From DATBHW01 sp035307385 (lineage in GTDB: Bacteria; Chloroflexota; Ktedonobacteria; Ktedonobacterales; DATBGS01): a stretch of 64,000 bases of DNA. Below, piece by piece: positions 34,161 to 42,247 of this stretch. Under the pieces are notes generated by a model, which saw only the letters and a list, made by a program, of their open reading frames with translations, searched no databases and was not told where the DNA came from. The stretch is from assembly GCA_035307385.1 (NCBI GenBank), contig DATGID010000050.1, forward strand, positions 1-64,000. The letters run 5' to 3'. Each line of letters starts with the position of its first letter. The first letter of the stretch is position 1. The position numbers were made by a program, and so were the translations under genes.

Positions 34161-34661
34161 TTATTGGGCGGTGGTCTCGATGGGCGAATCGTCGCGCATG
34201 CGGGCCGCCGCCAACTCAACGGCTTCGATGATCTTAGTATACCCTGTGCAGCGGCAGAGGTTTCCGGCCAGCGCGGCTTTGATTTCGTCGCGAGTGGGAC
34301 TGGTGTTGCGCTCCAGCAGGGCCGCGCCGCTGATCAAAAAGCCGGGCGTGCAATAGCCGCACTGCGCCGCGCCGCGTTCGGCAAACGCCTGTTGCAACGG
34401 GTGCAGGTGGTTTTCACGCGCCAGTCCCTCAATCGTCGTGATCTCTGCGTCCTGCGCTTCCACGGCCAGCATCAGGCAGGAAAGGATGGGCGCGCCATTG
34501 ACCAGCACGGTACACGCGCCGCAGTGCCCAAGCTCGCAGCCGTGCTTGGTTCCAGTCAGGTCAAGCTCCTCGCGCAGCACCTCCAGCAGCGTGTGATTTG
34601 GCGAGGCGGCGACCTGCGACGTTTCGCCGTTGATATGAAAGGTCATCAGTTGTTTTGGCAT
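34161..34661 (-). CDS. 2Fe-2S subunit of the HBCR-like reductase
   Basis: A 166-residue small subunit of the molybdenum hydroxylase family. The N-terminal plant-ferredoxin-like cluster is bound by Cys residues in GTKHGCELGHCGACTVLVNG plus the Cys of ILSC. The second, all-helical domain binds another [2Fe-2S] cluster through CGYCTPGF and NLCRCTGY. It passes electrons between the FAD subunit and the Mo site. In 4-hydroxybenzoyl-CoA reductase electrons flow in the reductive direction, from the extra [4Fe-4S] cluster toward Mo. It starts 12 bases after the CoA ligase gene. Confidence 0.92.
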   Translation of the reverse strand: MPKQLMTFHINGETSQVAASPNHTLLEVLREELDLTGTKHGCELGHCGACTVLVNGAPILSCLMLAVEAQDAEITTIEGLARENHLHPLQQAFAERGAAQCGYCTPGFLISGAALLERNTSPTRDEIKAALAGNLCRCTGYTKIIEAVELAAARMRDDSPIETTAQ

Positions 34662-34673
34662 GGTTGGCTCTCT

Positions 34674-35984
34674 TTAGGCGTGGCGCAAATCGACGACGCG
34701 CCGCGCCTTGAGTTCAAAGCGTGGCAGCGTGCCGGATGGCACGGCGCGCACCGGCACGCGCAGACTCAGCCCCTGGCGCAGCGCCGTCTCGACACGCGGC
34801 ACAAGCGCTTCCGGGCATTCCAGGTCTAGCGCAATCTCGTCAAGCTCGTCGGCTTTGGTAACGGTGATACGAAACTCCTCGATTTCGGGAAAGCCGCGCA
34901 GCACGTCTTCGATGCTGGATGGGTAGACGTTGACGCCGCGCACAATCAGCATGCCATCCAGTCGCCCCAGCACGCCGCCGGGCAAGGTCAGATAGGTGCG
35001 GCCACAGGCGCAGGTGGTTGACCCGCGCTGCACCAGATCGCCCGTGCGATAGCGAATGGCGGGCGTGCCCCAGCGTCCCAGGTTGGTAAGCACTAACTCG
35101 CCGCGCTCGCCCTCGGCAACGGGTTCGCCCGTCGCCGGGTCCAGAATCTCGGCGATGAACTCGGCTTCATTGACATGCACAGCATCATGATGCAGACAGG
35201 TGAAGCCATACGCGCCCATCTCGGTCATGCCGAGATGATCGTAGGTTTGCGCCCCCCAGGCGCTTTCGATGCGGCGGCGCGTGTTGGGAATCGACGCGCC
35301 CGGCTCGCCCGCGTGGATGGTCACGCGCACAGCGGAATTGGCAATGTCCACCCCCTCGGCCTGGGCCACTTCGGCCAGATGCAGCGCGTAGGTGGGTGTG
35401 CAAACCAGCGCAGTTGCCTGGGTGGCAAGCATCGTCTGGATGCGCTGCAACGAGGTCTGGCCGCCGCCCGGCACAATCAGCGCGCCGACGCGCTTCGCGC
35501 CCTCATACGCCGACCAGAAGCCGATGAACGGGCCAAAGGAAAAAGCGAGAAAGAGAATATCCTCGTTGGTGACGCCCGCCGCCTGATAGATCACGCTCCA
35601 GCAGTCGGCCCACCAGTCCCAGCTTTCGGGCGTGTCGAGGATTTTGAGCGGCTGGCCGGTCGTGCCGGAGGTCTGGTGCAGGCGCAAATACTTGCTCAAG
35701 GGATAGGTAAGGTTGGTGCCATAGGGCGGATGCTCGATCTGGTCGTTCACCAGTTCACTTTTGACCGTGAAAGGGAGCTGCCGGAAGGTGTCCATATCGC
35801 GGATGCTCTGGAGGTCAAGACCCGCCAGCTTGCGCTGATAGAAGCTGTTGCTTGTCAGGATGAATTGCAAGCCCGCTTGCAGGCGCTCGAACTGATGCGC
35901 CGCGATGGCCTCGCGGCTGGCGGTCTGAAGCGCTGGCTGCGGAGGCTGCGTGCCCGTCAGCGGCGCTGCTGGTCTGGGGTGCAT
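34674..35984 (-). CDS. Phenylacetate-CoA-ligase-like aryl-CoA synthetase
   Basis: A 436-residue adenylate-forming enzyme of the PaaK group. The phosphate-binding loop is LHQTSGTTGQPLKI, followed by IHAGEPGASI, YDHLGMTEMGAYG, RYRTGDLV and LGRLDGMLIVRGVNVYPSSIEDVL in the C-terminal lid. It joins an aromatic or other carboxylic acid to CoA at the cost of ATP. Its place as the second gene of the operon, before the reductase subunits, suggests it makes the aryl-CoA substrate. AAGGAG is about 11 bases before the ATG at 35984; the frame further upstream overlaps the regulator gene and is a shadow. Confidence 0.88.
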   Translation of the reverse strand: MHPRPAAPLTGTQPPQPALQTASREAIAAHQFERLQAGLQFILTSNSFYQRKLAGLDLQSIRDMDTFRQLPFTVKSELVNDQIEHPPYGTNLTYPLSKYLRLHQTSGTTGQPLKILDTPESWDWWADCWSVIYQAAGVTNEDILFLAFSFGPFIGFWSAYEGAKRVGALIVPGGGQTSLQRIQTMLATQATALVCTPTYALHLAEVAQAEGVDIANSAVRVTIHAGEPGASIPNTRRRIESAWGAQTYDHLGMTEMGAYGFTCLHHDAVHVNEAEFIAEILDPATGEPVAEGERGELVLTNLGRWGTPAIRYRTGDLVQRGSTTCACGRTYLTLPGGVLGRLDGMLIVRGVNVYPSSIEDVLRGFPEIEEFRITVTKADELDEIALDLECPEALVPRVETALRQGLSLRVPVRAVPSGTLPRFELKARRVVDLRHA

Positions 35985-36021
35985 GGCGAGATGGCTCCTT
36001 TGCAGAACGGCTGAAAAAACG

Positions 36022-36831
36022 CTATCTGGCTCCCAAGGCGTGCGAAATCCCTTCGGCTTCCGTGCGCAGCGGCTGGCGGGCGCGCTGCATCTCCTCTTCG
36101 CCAAAATGCGAGGCGAAGCCAGCCACCCAGAGCAAAGCAACCAGCATGCCGCCCGAACCATAGATCGGCACAGCCATGGCGTTGACGCCAGTCAGATATT
36201 CTTCGTGGTCTTCCCCGATGCCGGTGCGCGCTGCCTCTTCGATAGCCATCAGAAATCGGTCAGGGGCAGTAATCGAGTGTTCGGTGAATGTGGGCAGCGG
36301 CTGCGCGCGCAAGAACTGCTCGCGTTTTGCGTGAGGCCAGGCCGCCAGGACCACGCGCGCCGTCGCGCCTGCCAGCAGTGGGATGCGCCCGCCGCGCCGC
36401 GCCGAAATGCTCAGGGAAGGTGGCCCCTGCTCGTCTTCGACACATTCCAAAATACGAATGCGATCTTCTTCGACGCGCCCCAGAAAGATGGTCTGGTGGA
36501 TGCTGGCCGCCAGGCGGCGCATCGCTGGCAAGGCAAAGCGGCGCAGATCGGGGCGCTGCCCATACGCCTGAGCCAGATCGAAGATGCGCGGGCCAAGGAT
36601 ATAATGGCGGTCTTCAGTTTGCTCGACGGCGCGATTGCTCTCCAGCGTTTTGAGCAAGCCATGCACGCTGCCTTTGCTCATGCTCAGCGCGCGTGCCAGG
36701 TCCGAGAGCGTCAGACCCTCTTCGGAAAAGCTGAGCAACTCCAGCAGGCGAAAGGCGCGCTCGACCATGGGCGCGGCAACAGTCGGCGCTTCCTGGGGGT
36801 GTACGTTATTCTGAACATGTTGTTCTGCCAT
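36022..36831 (-). CDS. IclR-family regulator, probably leaderless and autoregulated
   Basis: A 269-residue regulator. The winged HTH (residues 20-85) has VERAFRLLELLSFSEEGLTLSDLARALSMSKGSVHGLLKTLE; the effector domain (95-265) includes IFLGRVEEDRI, SISARRGGRIPLLAGATARVVLA and GVNAMAVPI. IclR proteins sense small acids, including aromatic ones. The start ATG lies 6 bases after a TATAGT box, so the mRNA likely begins at the AUG with no ribosome binding site. A GTTC-N8-GAAC palindrome covers this point. It is the first gene of the operon and divergent from the MFS transporter. Confidence 0.9.
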   Translation of the reverse strand: MAEQHVQNNVHPQEAPTVAAPMVERAFRLLELLSFSEEGLTLSDLARALSMSKGSVHGLLKTLESNRAVEQTEDRHYILGPRIFDLAQAYGQRPDLRRFALPAMRRLAASIHQTIFLGRVEEDRIRILECVEDEQGPPSLSISARRGGRIPLLAGATARVVLAAWPHAKREQFLRAQPLPTFTEHSITAPDRFLMAIEEAARTGIGEDHEEYLTGVNAMAVPIYGSGGMLVALLWVAGFASHFGEEEMQRARQPLRTEAEGISHALGAR

Positions 36832-36837
36832 ACGAAC
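36822..36837. promoter_or_regulatory. GTTC-N8-GAAC palindrome over the iclR-type gene start
   Basis: GTTC (36822-36825) and GAAC (36834-36837) flank 8 bases that include the start codon. It is one of three copies with identical arms and spacing in this intergenic region. It covers the predicted transcription start, as expected of an autoregulatory operator. Confidence 0.55.
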
Positions 36838-36867
36838 ACTATACCTTGCTGCGCAGGCCGCTGTCAA
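36838..36867 (-). promoter_or_regulatory. Promoter of the aromatic operon
   Basis: On the minus strand TTGACA (36867-36862), an 18-bp spacer and TATAGT (36843-36838). Six bases separate the -10 box from the ATG at 36831, so transcription should begin at or next to the start codon. Confidence 0.75.
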
Positions 36868-36898
36868 GCCCCTGAAGCCAGAAAAATACCTCAACCTC

Positions 36899-36927
36899 TT
36901 GACAGCATAGATTTTATCAGGTATATA
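36899..36927 (+). promoter_or_regulatory. Promoter of the MFS transporter gene
   Basis: TTGACA (36899-36904), a 17-bp spacer and TATATA (36922-36927). Transcription should start near 36934, leaving a leader of about 190 bases before the ATG at 37124. Confidence 0.75.
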
Positions 36928-36964
36928 GTTCTCAACTCAGAACGTTTTGTTCACTATAAGGAAC
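36928..36964. promoter_or_regulatory. Two tandem GTTC-N8-GAAC operators at the transporter promoter
   Basis: Copies at 36928-36943 and 36949-36964 have the same arms as the site at 36822. Their starts are 21 bp apart, two helical turns, so two dimers could bind on one face. The first touches the -10 box and covers the predicted transcription start of the MFS gene. Confidence 0.55.
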
Positions 36965-37123
36965 CAACAACGAGCCTGTACGCTTTGATATGAGGCACAT
37001 TACCAAAAGAAAGGAGGGAACGGCACGCTTTTCTGAGGGTCTACAGCTTTCCCCGGAGCCGATACCTGGTCGTTTGACGCTTGCCTCCAAGGTTGGAGCA
37101 ACCTGTAAGACAAGGAGTATCCT

Positions 37124-38674
37124 ATGGCATCCGAAACAGGCAGTACCTCAACCCCGTCTTCTGGCGCAGCCACCACCAGCAGCGCGTCTGCGTTGATTGC
37201 GCGCCAGGACCGCATCCCCATCTGGTCGCTCTCGTACCTCTTCATCGGGATTATTGGCGTTGGCTTCCTTTTCACCTTCTTTGACATCTTCGACATTAAC
37301 GTTTCCTTCATCCAGACTTGCACCCAGATTGTGACTGGCTGCACGGCTGCGCCGAACCCCTTCACGGGCCATCTGCCCGCTGGGGCGGTGTTGGCCTCCG
37401 ACGCGATTGGCTTGCCAGTCCTGTTGAATCTGGTGGGCTACGTGATTGGCGCGCTGATCCTTAGCCCGTTGGCTGACCGCTTTGGCCGCCGCGATATGCT
37501 GCTGGTCACGCTGGTCATCACCGGCCTTGGCTCCCTGTTCAACGCCTTCGTTGGTGATTACACGACCTTCATCATCGCCCGGCTGGTTACCGGCATTGGC
37601 GTGGGGGCCGACCTGGCATTGGTTGCCACCTATATCAATGAGGTAGCCCCCAGCAACGGGCGCGCGAAATATACCTCGCTCATCTTTATCATGTCCTCGC
37701 TGGGCGCGTTCGTGGGCGTCTGGTTGGGCTTGATCTTGACCACGCCGCCCGCCACGTTCCCTGATGGCCTTTCGTTTGCTCAGGCGGGTGCTACACTCAC
37801 GGCTGCGCCCCCCAGCCCTGCGGCGCTGGTCCAGTTTACCGGCAATGGCTGGCGCTTGATGTATGGCATTGGCGCGCTGCTGGCGCTCATCGGCATTGTG
37901 CTGCGCTTCCGGCTGCCGGAATCGCCGCGCTGGCTGATCTCGCAGGGGCGCATCGAGGAAGCGGAACACATTGTGGCGGACATGGAGCAGCGGGCGCAGC
38001 GCCGTGGGGTTACCTTGCCGGAGCCAGCCGCCGCCATCGAGACACCCGTTGGGGAAAAGCAGCTTACCTATGCGCAACTGCTGGGCAATCCGCTCTATCT
38101 GCGCCGGACCATCCTGTTGTTCTGCATGTGGTTCATTGCCTTCATCACGGTCTACACCATCGGCAACGGCCTGACGACGGTGCTGAACGGCCTGGGATAT
38201 GCCCCGCCAGCGGCAGGGTCGGTGGTTGCGGTCGGCGTGTTTGGCTTTGTCGCGGTGGCCGTCTTTGACTACTTCTTTGGCGAGGCGCTGGAGCGCAAGC
38301 TCTGGCTGCCCGTTTCGGCGGTGCTGACCATCATTGGCGGCATCATCATTGCCGTCAGCGGGTCGAGCAATTTCTGGGTGACGGCTGTCGGCTCGATTAT
38401 CCTCTTCATCGGCTTCAATCTGTTTGTGCCGATGGCCTGGGCCTGGTCAGCGGAAAACTATCCCACGCGGGCGCGCGCCACGGGTTTTGCCCTGGTGGAT
38501 GGCATTGGGCATGTCGGCGGCGGCGTCGGTGTTATCCTGATCGCGGGCAACGTTTCCACGCTGGGCACCACGGGCACGTTTCTGGTGATTGGCGGCTGCC
38601 TGGTGGTTGCCGCTGTGATCGCGCAGTTTGGCACGTCAACCAGGAAGCTGCGCCTGGATGAAGTGTCGCCGTAG
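37124..38674 (+). CDS. MFS transporter, candidate aromatic acid carrier
   Basis: A 516-residue polytopic protein of the major facilitator superfamily with 12 predicted helices. The loop signature after helix 2 is LADRFGRRDMLLV, and RLVTGIGVGADLALVATYINEVAPSNGRAKY is the helix 4-5 motif of the sugar/aromatic acid porter groups. PESPRWLISQGR marks the central loop. It probably imports an organic acid or sugar by proton symport. AAGGAG lies 7 bases before the ATG. It is divergent from the IclR-controlled operon and shares its operator set, which favours an aromatic substrate. Confidence 0.85.
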   Translation: MASETGSTSTPSSGAATTSSASALIARQDRIPIWSLSYLFIGIIGVGFLFTFFDIFDINVSFIQTCTQIVTGCTAAPNPFTGHLPAGAVLASDAIGLPVLLNLVGYVIGALILSPLADRFGRRDMLLVTLVITGLGSLFNAFVGDYTTFIIARLVTGIGVGADLALVATYINEVAPSNGRAKYTSLIFIMSSLGAFVGVWLGLILTTPPATFPDGLSFAQAGATLTAAPPSPAALVQFTGNGWRLMYGIGALLALIGIVLRFRLPESPRWLISQGRIEEAEHIVADMEQRAQRRGVTLPEPAAAIETPVGEKQLTYAQLLGNPLYLRRTILLFCMWFIAFITVYTIGNGLTTVLNGLGYAPPAAGSVVAVGVFGFVAVAVFDYFFGEALERKLWLPVSAVLTIIGGIIIAVSGSSNFWVTAVGSIILFIGFNLFVPMAWAWSAENYPTRARATGFALVDGIGHVGGGVGVILIAGNVSTLGTTGTFLVIGGCLVVAAVIAQFGTSTRKLRLDEVSP

Positions 38675-38700
38675 CCGAAGCGGCAGCGTCAACTTTCGGG

Positions 38701-38726
38701 AGCAGAGGCCAGCGCTGGCCTCTGCT
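38701..38726 (+). terminator. Perfect 26-base palindrome after the MFS gene
   Basis: AGCAGAGGCCAGC followed by GCTGGCCTCTGCT is fully self-complementary and lies 26 bases after the stop codon. It is followed by CTTCTGCTG, a weak U-rich tail. Confidence 0.6.
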
Positions 38727-38960
38727 CTTCTGCTGTGCGCGAGAGGTGACTTTTGGGCTAAGGTTTGGCGCGGCGAACGGCTAATATGGCATACTCCCTT
38801 GTGGGCGCGGTAACAGCATACTATCGAGCGATCATTGAAGACGCGCCGCTAGGAGGCCATTCTGGGTGAATCGCGGCAGGCGATAGATCAGATTGACAAT
38901 CCTACATCGGCGCAGCAGCAGGCTGCGCCACCATCAGAGGCCAAGCCCAAAGACAAGCAA

Positions 38961-39533
38961 GTGCGCCTCTTGCCCGGGCTGGAACTGATTCCATCTGCGC
39001 CCGCGCCCAAACGTGCCCGCACTCTCAGGCAGGTGAAGGGCTGGCGACTGACCGCAGCGCATGGGGTGGGTTTAGGGCTGCTGGCGGTGGTCATGGCGGT
39101 GTCGCTGCTTCAGGCGTCGCCGCTGCATTTTGCGCAGCGAGCATGGCAGGCATTTGAGACCGGCCCCATGGGCAGTTTCTTGATACCGCCCACGCCGACG
39201 CCAACCCCCACGCCGACGCCCCAGCCCCAGCCGCCTGTGCCGCCAGGCAGCGCCCAGGTGGTCAGCATCATTGATTCGGTCTTTGGCAGCTATTCCAATG
39301 CCGCCATTGCTGTGGCGCGCTGCGAATCGGGACTGAATCCATCGGCGGTGAATCCCACATCCATTGGCGGCAGCCACGCTACCGGCCTCTTCCAAATCCT
39401 GTACCCCTCCACCTGGGATACGACCTCGCAGGCGGGTAATTCGCCCTATGATGCCGAGGCGAATGCGAAAGCCGCATATCAAATCTTCTCGCGCGACGGC
39501 TATAATTGGCACGAATGGACCTGCCAGCCATAG
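38961..39533 (+). CDS. Membrane-anchored lysozyme/transglycosylase-like protein
   Basis: A 190-residue protein as counted from GTG at 38961. One membrane helix (about residues 33-52) and a linker of repeated Pro-Thr pairs (about 75-95) precede an SLT-like domain: AIAVARCESGLNPSAVNP carries the likely catalytic Glu, and GLFQILYPSTWDTT is the substrate-site motif. It should cleave the glycan strands of peptidoglycan outside the cell. The start is uncertain: the frame is open back to 38853 and a perfect AGGAGG at 38851-38856 stands 5 bases before an in-frame CTG at 38862, adding 33 residues. A strong terminator follows. Confidence 0.75.
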   Translation: MRLLPGLELIPSAPAPKRARTLRQVKGWRLTAAHGVGLGLLAVVMAVSLLQASPLHFAQRAWQAFETGPMGSFLIPPTPTPTPTPTPQPQPPVPPGSAQVVSIIDSVFGSYSNAAIAVARCESGLNPSAVNPTSIGGSHATGLFQILYPSTWDTTSQAGNSPYDAEANAKAAYQIFSRDGYNWHEWTCQP

Positions 39534-39535
39534 AA

Positions 39536-39574
39536 CAGCAGCCCCATCTGGATGACCTCCAGATGGGGCTGCTG
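39536..39574. terminator. Bidirectional 16-bp hairpin terminator
   Basis: Bases 39536-39551 pair perfectly with 39559-39574 around a 7-base loop. It begins 2 bases after the lysozyme-like gene and serves the convergent end of the Liv operon at 39621. The tail on the plus side is GCATAAAGG, so U-richness is low. Confidence 0.7.
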
Positions 39575-39620
39575 CATAAAGGTCAGCCGAGTTGGTTTGG
39601 TTCCGGAATCGCTCAGCGAA

Positions 39621-40895
39621 CTAGAAGTTGGACGCCGCAGCAGCGGTGCCGACAAAATCATCGCTCAATGGCTTGACGAGACCTGTGCCTGTCGCGGTGG
39701 GATCGATGGCATAGATCACGTTATCGCGGGTGGGCACGCGATCATTCGGATTGCCCGAAGAACCATACTTCGCGGTGGGATACAGGCCGCCCAGATCAAC
39801 GGTTCCAATGTTCTGGTAGGCTTTGTAAACGCCCGCGCGCGTCAGGTCGCCACTGTCTGCGGCTTTCTTCAGGATGGCATACACGATTTTGGCCTCGGTG
39901 TAGCCGAATTCAAAGAAGCCATCTGGCCCCTGAGCGGGACTGGTGGCGTACTTCTGGATGTCGGCCAGCATTTGCACCATGCCGGGTTTGCTGGTGTCGC
40001 CCCAGGTTGCGCCCTGACCAACCACCCACGCCTTGGAAAGCAGCGGCACCAACGCCGGAACGCCCAGCAGCAGGGTGGAGAACGCCGGGCTTTGCAGAAT
40101 CCACTGCGGGAAATAGCCCAACTGCGCGGCAGTGGCAATGATCGTCGCGGTATCGGTGGGGACGCTGGTCAGGAAGACATACTTGGCTGCGGCAGCCTTC
40201 AATGCCAATACTTGCGCGCTCACGTCCTTAGCGCCCTGGGTAAAAGCTTCCTGTCCAACGTCCTGAAGGCCGTAGGCGGTGATCGACTCTTTGTAGCCGG
40301 TCAGGCCATCCTGGCCGTAGTCGTCGTTCTGGTAGATGATGCCGGTCTTGGGAGCCTTCACGCCGAGCTTGTTGACGACATAATCGAAGGCATTTTCGAC
40401 TTGAAGCCGATAGGGCGTGCCCAGCAGAATCAGGTGGGTTTCGCGCGCCAGGTCCGAAGAGAGCGTGGCGGCGGCGACCAGCATGTTGTCTTTATTCGCC
40501 AGGTCTTTGACGGCAAAGGTTGGCTCTGTGCCGAGGCTTTCAGCCATCATCAAGACCTGATTATGGATGGCGTTGTACTGCACCACCTCTTGTTGTGGGT
40601 CGTACTGGGTATCTTTCTCGACCAGATTCACTTTGTAGCCGTCGATGCCGCCAGCGGCGTTGATGTCGTCGAAGAAGACCTCAATGCCGCGCGTCAGCGG
40701 TTTGCCGATGGGTGCGGCGACCGGCCCGGAAAGTGGAGTGAGAATGCCAAGGTTGATGGTTTTGCCCGTGACGCCGATGTCGGTTTTAATCCCCCCGTTG
40801 CTGCCATTGTTGCTGCTGGCGCAGCCAGTGACAAGCAGGGCGATGAGGGCAAGGAACACCAATGATCTCGCGCGAAATACAGCCTTGAGTCCCAT
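39621..40895 (-). CDS. Liv-type ABC transporter substrate-binding lipoprotein
   Basis: A 424-residue exported lipoprotein. The signal peptide ends in a lipobox, LLVTGC with Cys25. The mature part is a type I periplasmic-binding fold: ITLGILTPLSGPVA-like opening (INLGILTPLSGPVA), GIEVFFDDINAAGGIDGYKVNLVEKDTQYDPQQ, and TGIIYQNDDYGQDGL. In this family ligands include branched-chain amino acids, amides, urea and aromatic acids. It is the last gene of the Liv operon, 113 bases after LivM. GAGGAGGGG precedes the ATG at 40895. The neighbouring aromatic operon makes an aromatic ligand possible. Confidence 0.9.
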   Translation of the reverse strand: MGLKAVFRARSLVFLALIALLVTGCASSNNGSNGGIKTDIGVTGKTINLGILTPLSGPVAAPIGKPLTRGIEVFFDDINAAGGIDGYKVNLVEKDTQYDPQQEVVQYNAIHNQVLMMAESLGTEPTFAVKDLANKDNMLVAAATLSSDLARETHLILLGTPYRLQVENAFDYVVNKLGVKAPKTGIIYQNDDYGQDGLTGYKESITAYGLQDVGQEAFTQGAKDVSAQVLALKAAAAKYVFLTSVPTDTATIIATAAQLGYFPQWILQSPAFSTLLLGVPALVPLLSKAWVVGQGATWGDTSKPGMVQMLADIQKYATSPAQGPDGFFEFGYTEAKIVYAILKKAADSGDLTRAGVYKAYQNIGTVDLGGLYPTAKYGSSGNPNDRVPTRDNVIYAIDPTATGTGLVKPLSDDFVGTAAAASNF

Positions 40896-41008
40896 AGAAA
40901 TGATCCCCTCCTCATGTCGAACAACTAGGTCGTAGCGTGCCTGGCGGGCAGAAGCGGCCACGTTGGCGCTCCAGTCATCTGCCGCCTGCTGGCGTACTCG
41001 GCGAATGG

Positions 41009-42247
41009 CTAGGCGCCATCGCCGGTTGAGAGCGTGCTGCTTTCAACTTCAAATTCGGAGTCGTGGACGGAATTGGGGCTGGCTTTGGCTGGCTCACCTC
41101 CTTTGCGTGGGCGATTCGAGAGCCGCCGGACCAATAATTGGCCGCGACGAATAAGTCCAATCATGCCTGCTGGCTCGAAAAGCAGGAAGACAATAATCAA
41201 CAGACCATAAATGGCGGCGTTCAAATCGCCGCTGGCGATGCCGAAGATGACGCCGGTTGAGGTGCTGGATTGTGATTGCGGCGTGAGCAGTTCGATGATC
41301 TGCGGGAGGGCAAACACGAAGGCCGCTCCCAGGATGGACCCCCACACGCTGGCGATGCCCCCGACGATGATGGCCGCCACATATTGAATGGAGAGCAACA
41401 AGCCCCAATAGTCGGGTCTGACGTAGCTGTTAAAGGCGGCGAACAGCGCGCCCGCAATTCCGGCCAGGAACGCGGAGAGAATGAACGCGCCCATTTTGGC
41501 CTCGAAGAGATTGACGCCCAGAATGGCCGCGCCCGTTTCGTTGTCGCGCACAGCCTGAAAGGCGCGCCCGGCGCGCGAGCGCATCACGTTATGGACAAAG
41601 ACCGCCGCGATGACCAGAATCACCAGAATCAGCAGGAAATATTGCTGGTTCGAGGTCACGGCCACACCCAGGATGGTGTTTTGCTGGCTGAAGTCGAACG
41701 AGCCAAAGGTGACCGATGGAAAGCTGCGCCCACCCGGCCCGCCGGTCAGGCGCGAAGCGTTGACAAAGATTTGCTGGCCGATGAAGATGAGCGCCAGCGA
41801 GACGATGCCGAGATAGAAGCCCTTCAGCCGCAGCGCAGTCGGCCCAATGATCGCCCCCGCGATGGCTGCCACAATGCCTGCACCGGGCAACCAGATCAGC
41901 CACGAGAGACCCAGGCCCAGCGCTGGCACTTTCTGCGCGTTGATAAAGAAGGTGGTCGTCGGGTCGCCGCCCAGCCAGACGGCGGTATACGCGCCAATTG
42001 CCATAAAGAACGCGATGCCCAGCGACACCTGGCCGGTGTAGCCGGAAAGGACGTTCAGGCTGAGCGCCGCGATGGCGGCAAGCATGGTGTAGTTGGCGAT
42101 GTTGAGCCATTCGTCGCTGGCAATCAGGAAGAAGATGCCCACGGCGATGATTCCGAGCACCACCAGGCCACGGACGATGGCGAGACGCAGCAGGCCGGGT
42201 GGCTCCTCGATGGCGGGCGTCTCGACGGCGGTCTCAGCAGCGCTCAT
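41009..42247 (-). CDS. Liv-type ABC permease, LivM-like
   Basis: A 412-residue inner-membrane permease with about ten helices. LSLNVLSGYTGQVSLGIAFFMAIGAYTAVWL is the conserved LivM segment, and SRAGRAFQAVRDNETGAAILGVNLFEAKMGAFILSAF contains the EAA-like loop that contacts the ATPases. The C-terminal 50 residues are a hydrophilic extension (NRPRKGGEPAKASP) longer than usual. The ATG overlaps the LivH stop by 4 bases. It forms the membrane pore with LivH. Confidence 0.92.
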   Translation of the reverse strand: MSAAETAVETPAIEEPPGLLRLAIVRGLVVLGIIAVGIFFLIASDEWLNIANYTMLAAIAALSLNVLSGYTGQVSLGIAFFMAIGAYTAVWLGGDPTTTFFINAQKVPALGLGLSWLIWLPGAGIVAAIAGAIIGPTALRLKGFYLGIVSLALIFIGQQIFVNASRLTGGPGGRSFPSVTFGSFDFSQQNTILGVAVTSNQQYFLLILVILVIAAVFVHNVMRSRAGRAFQAVRDNETGAAILGVNLFEAKMGAFILSAFLAGIAGALFAAFNSYVRPDYWGLLLSIQYVAAIIVGGIASVWGSILGAAFVFALPQIIELLTPQSQSSTSTGVIFGIASGDLNAAIYGLLIIVFLLFEPAGMIGLIRRGQLLVRRLSNRPRKGGEPAKASPNSVHDSEFEVESSTLSTGDGA

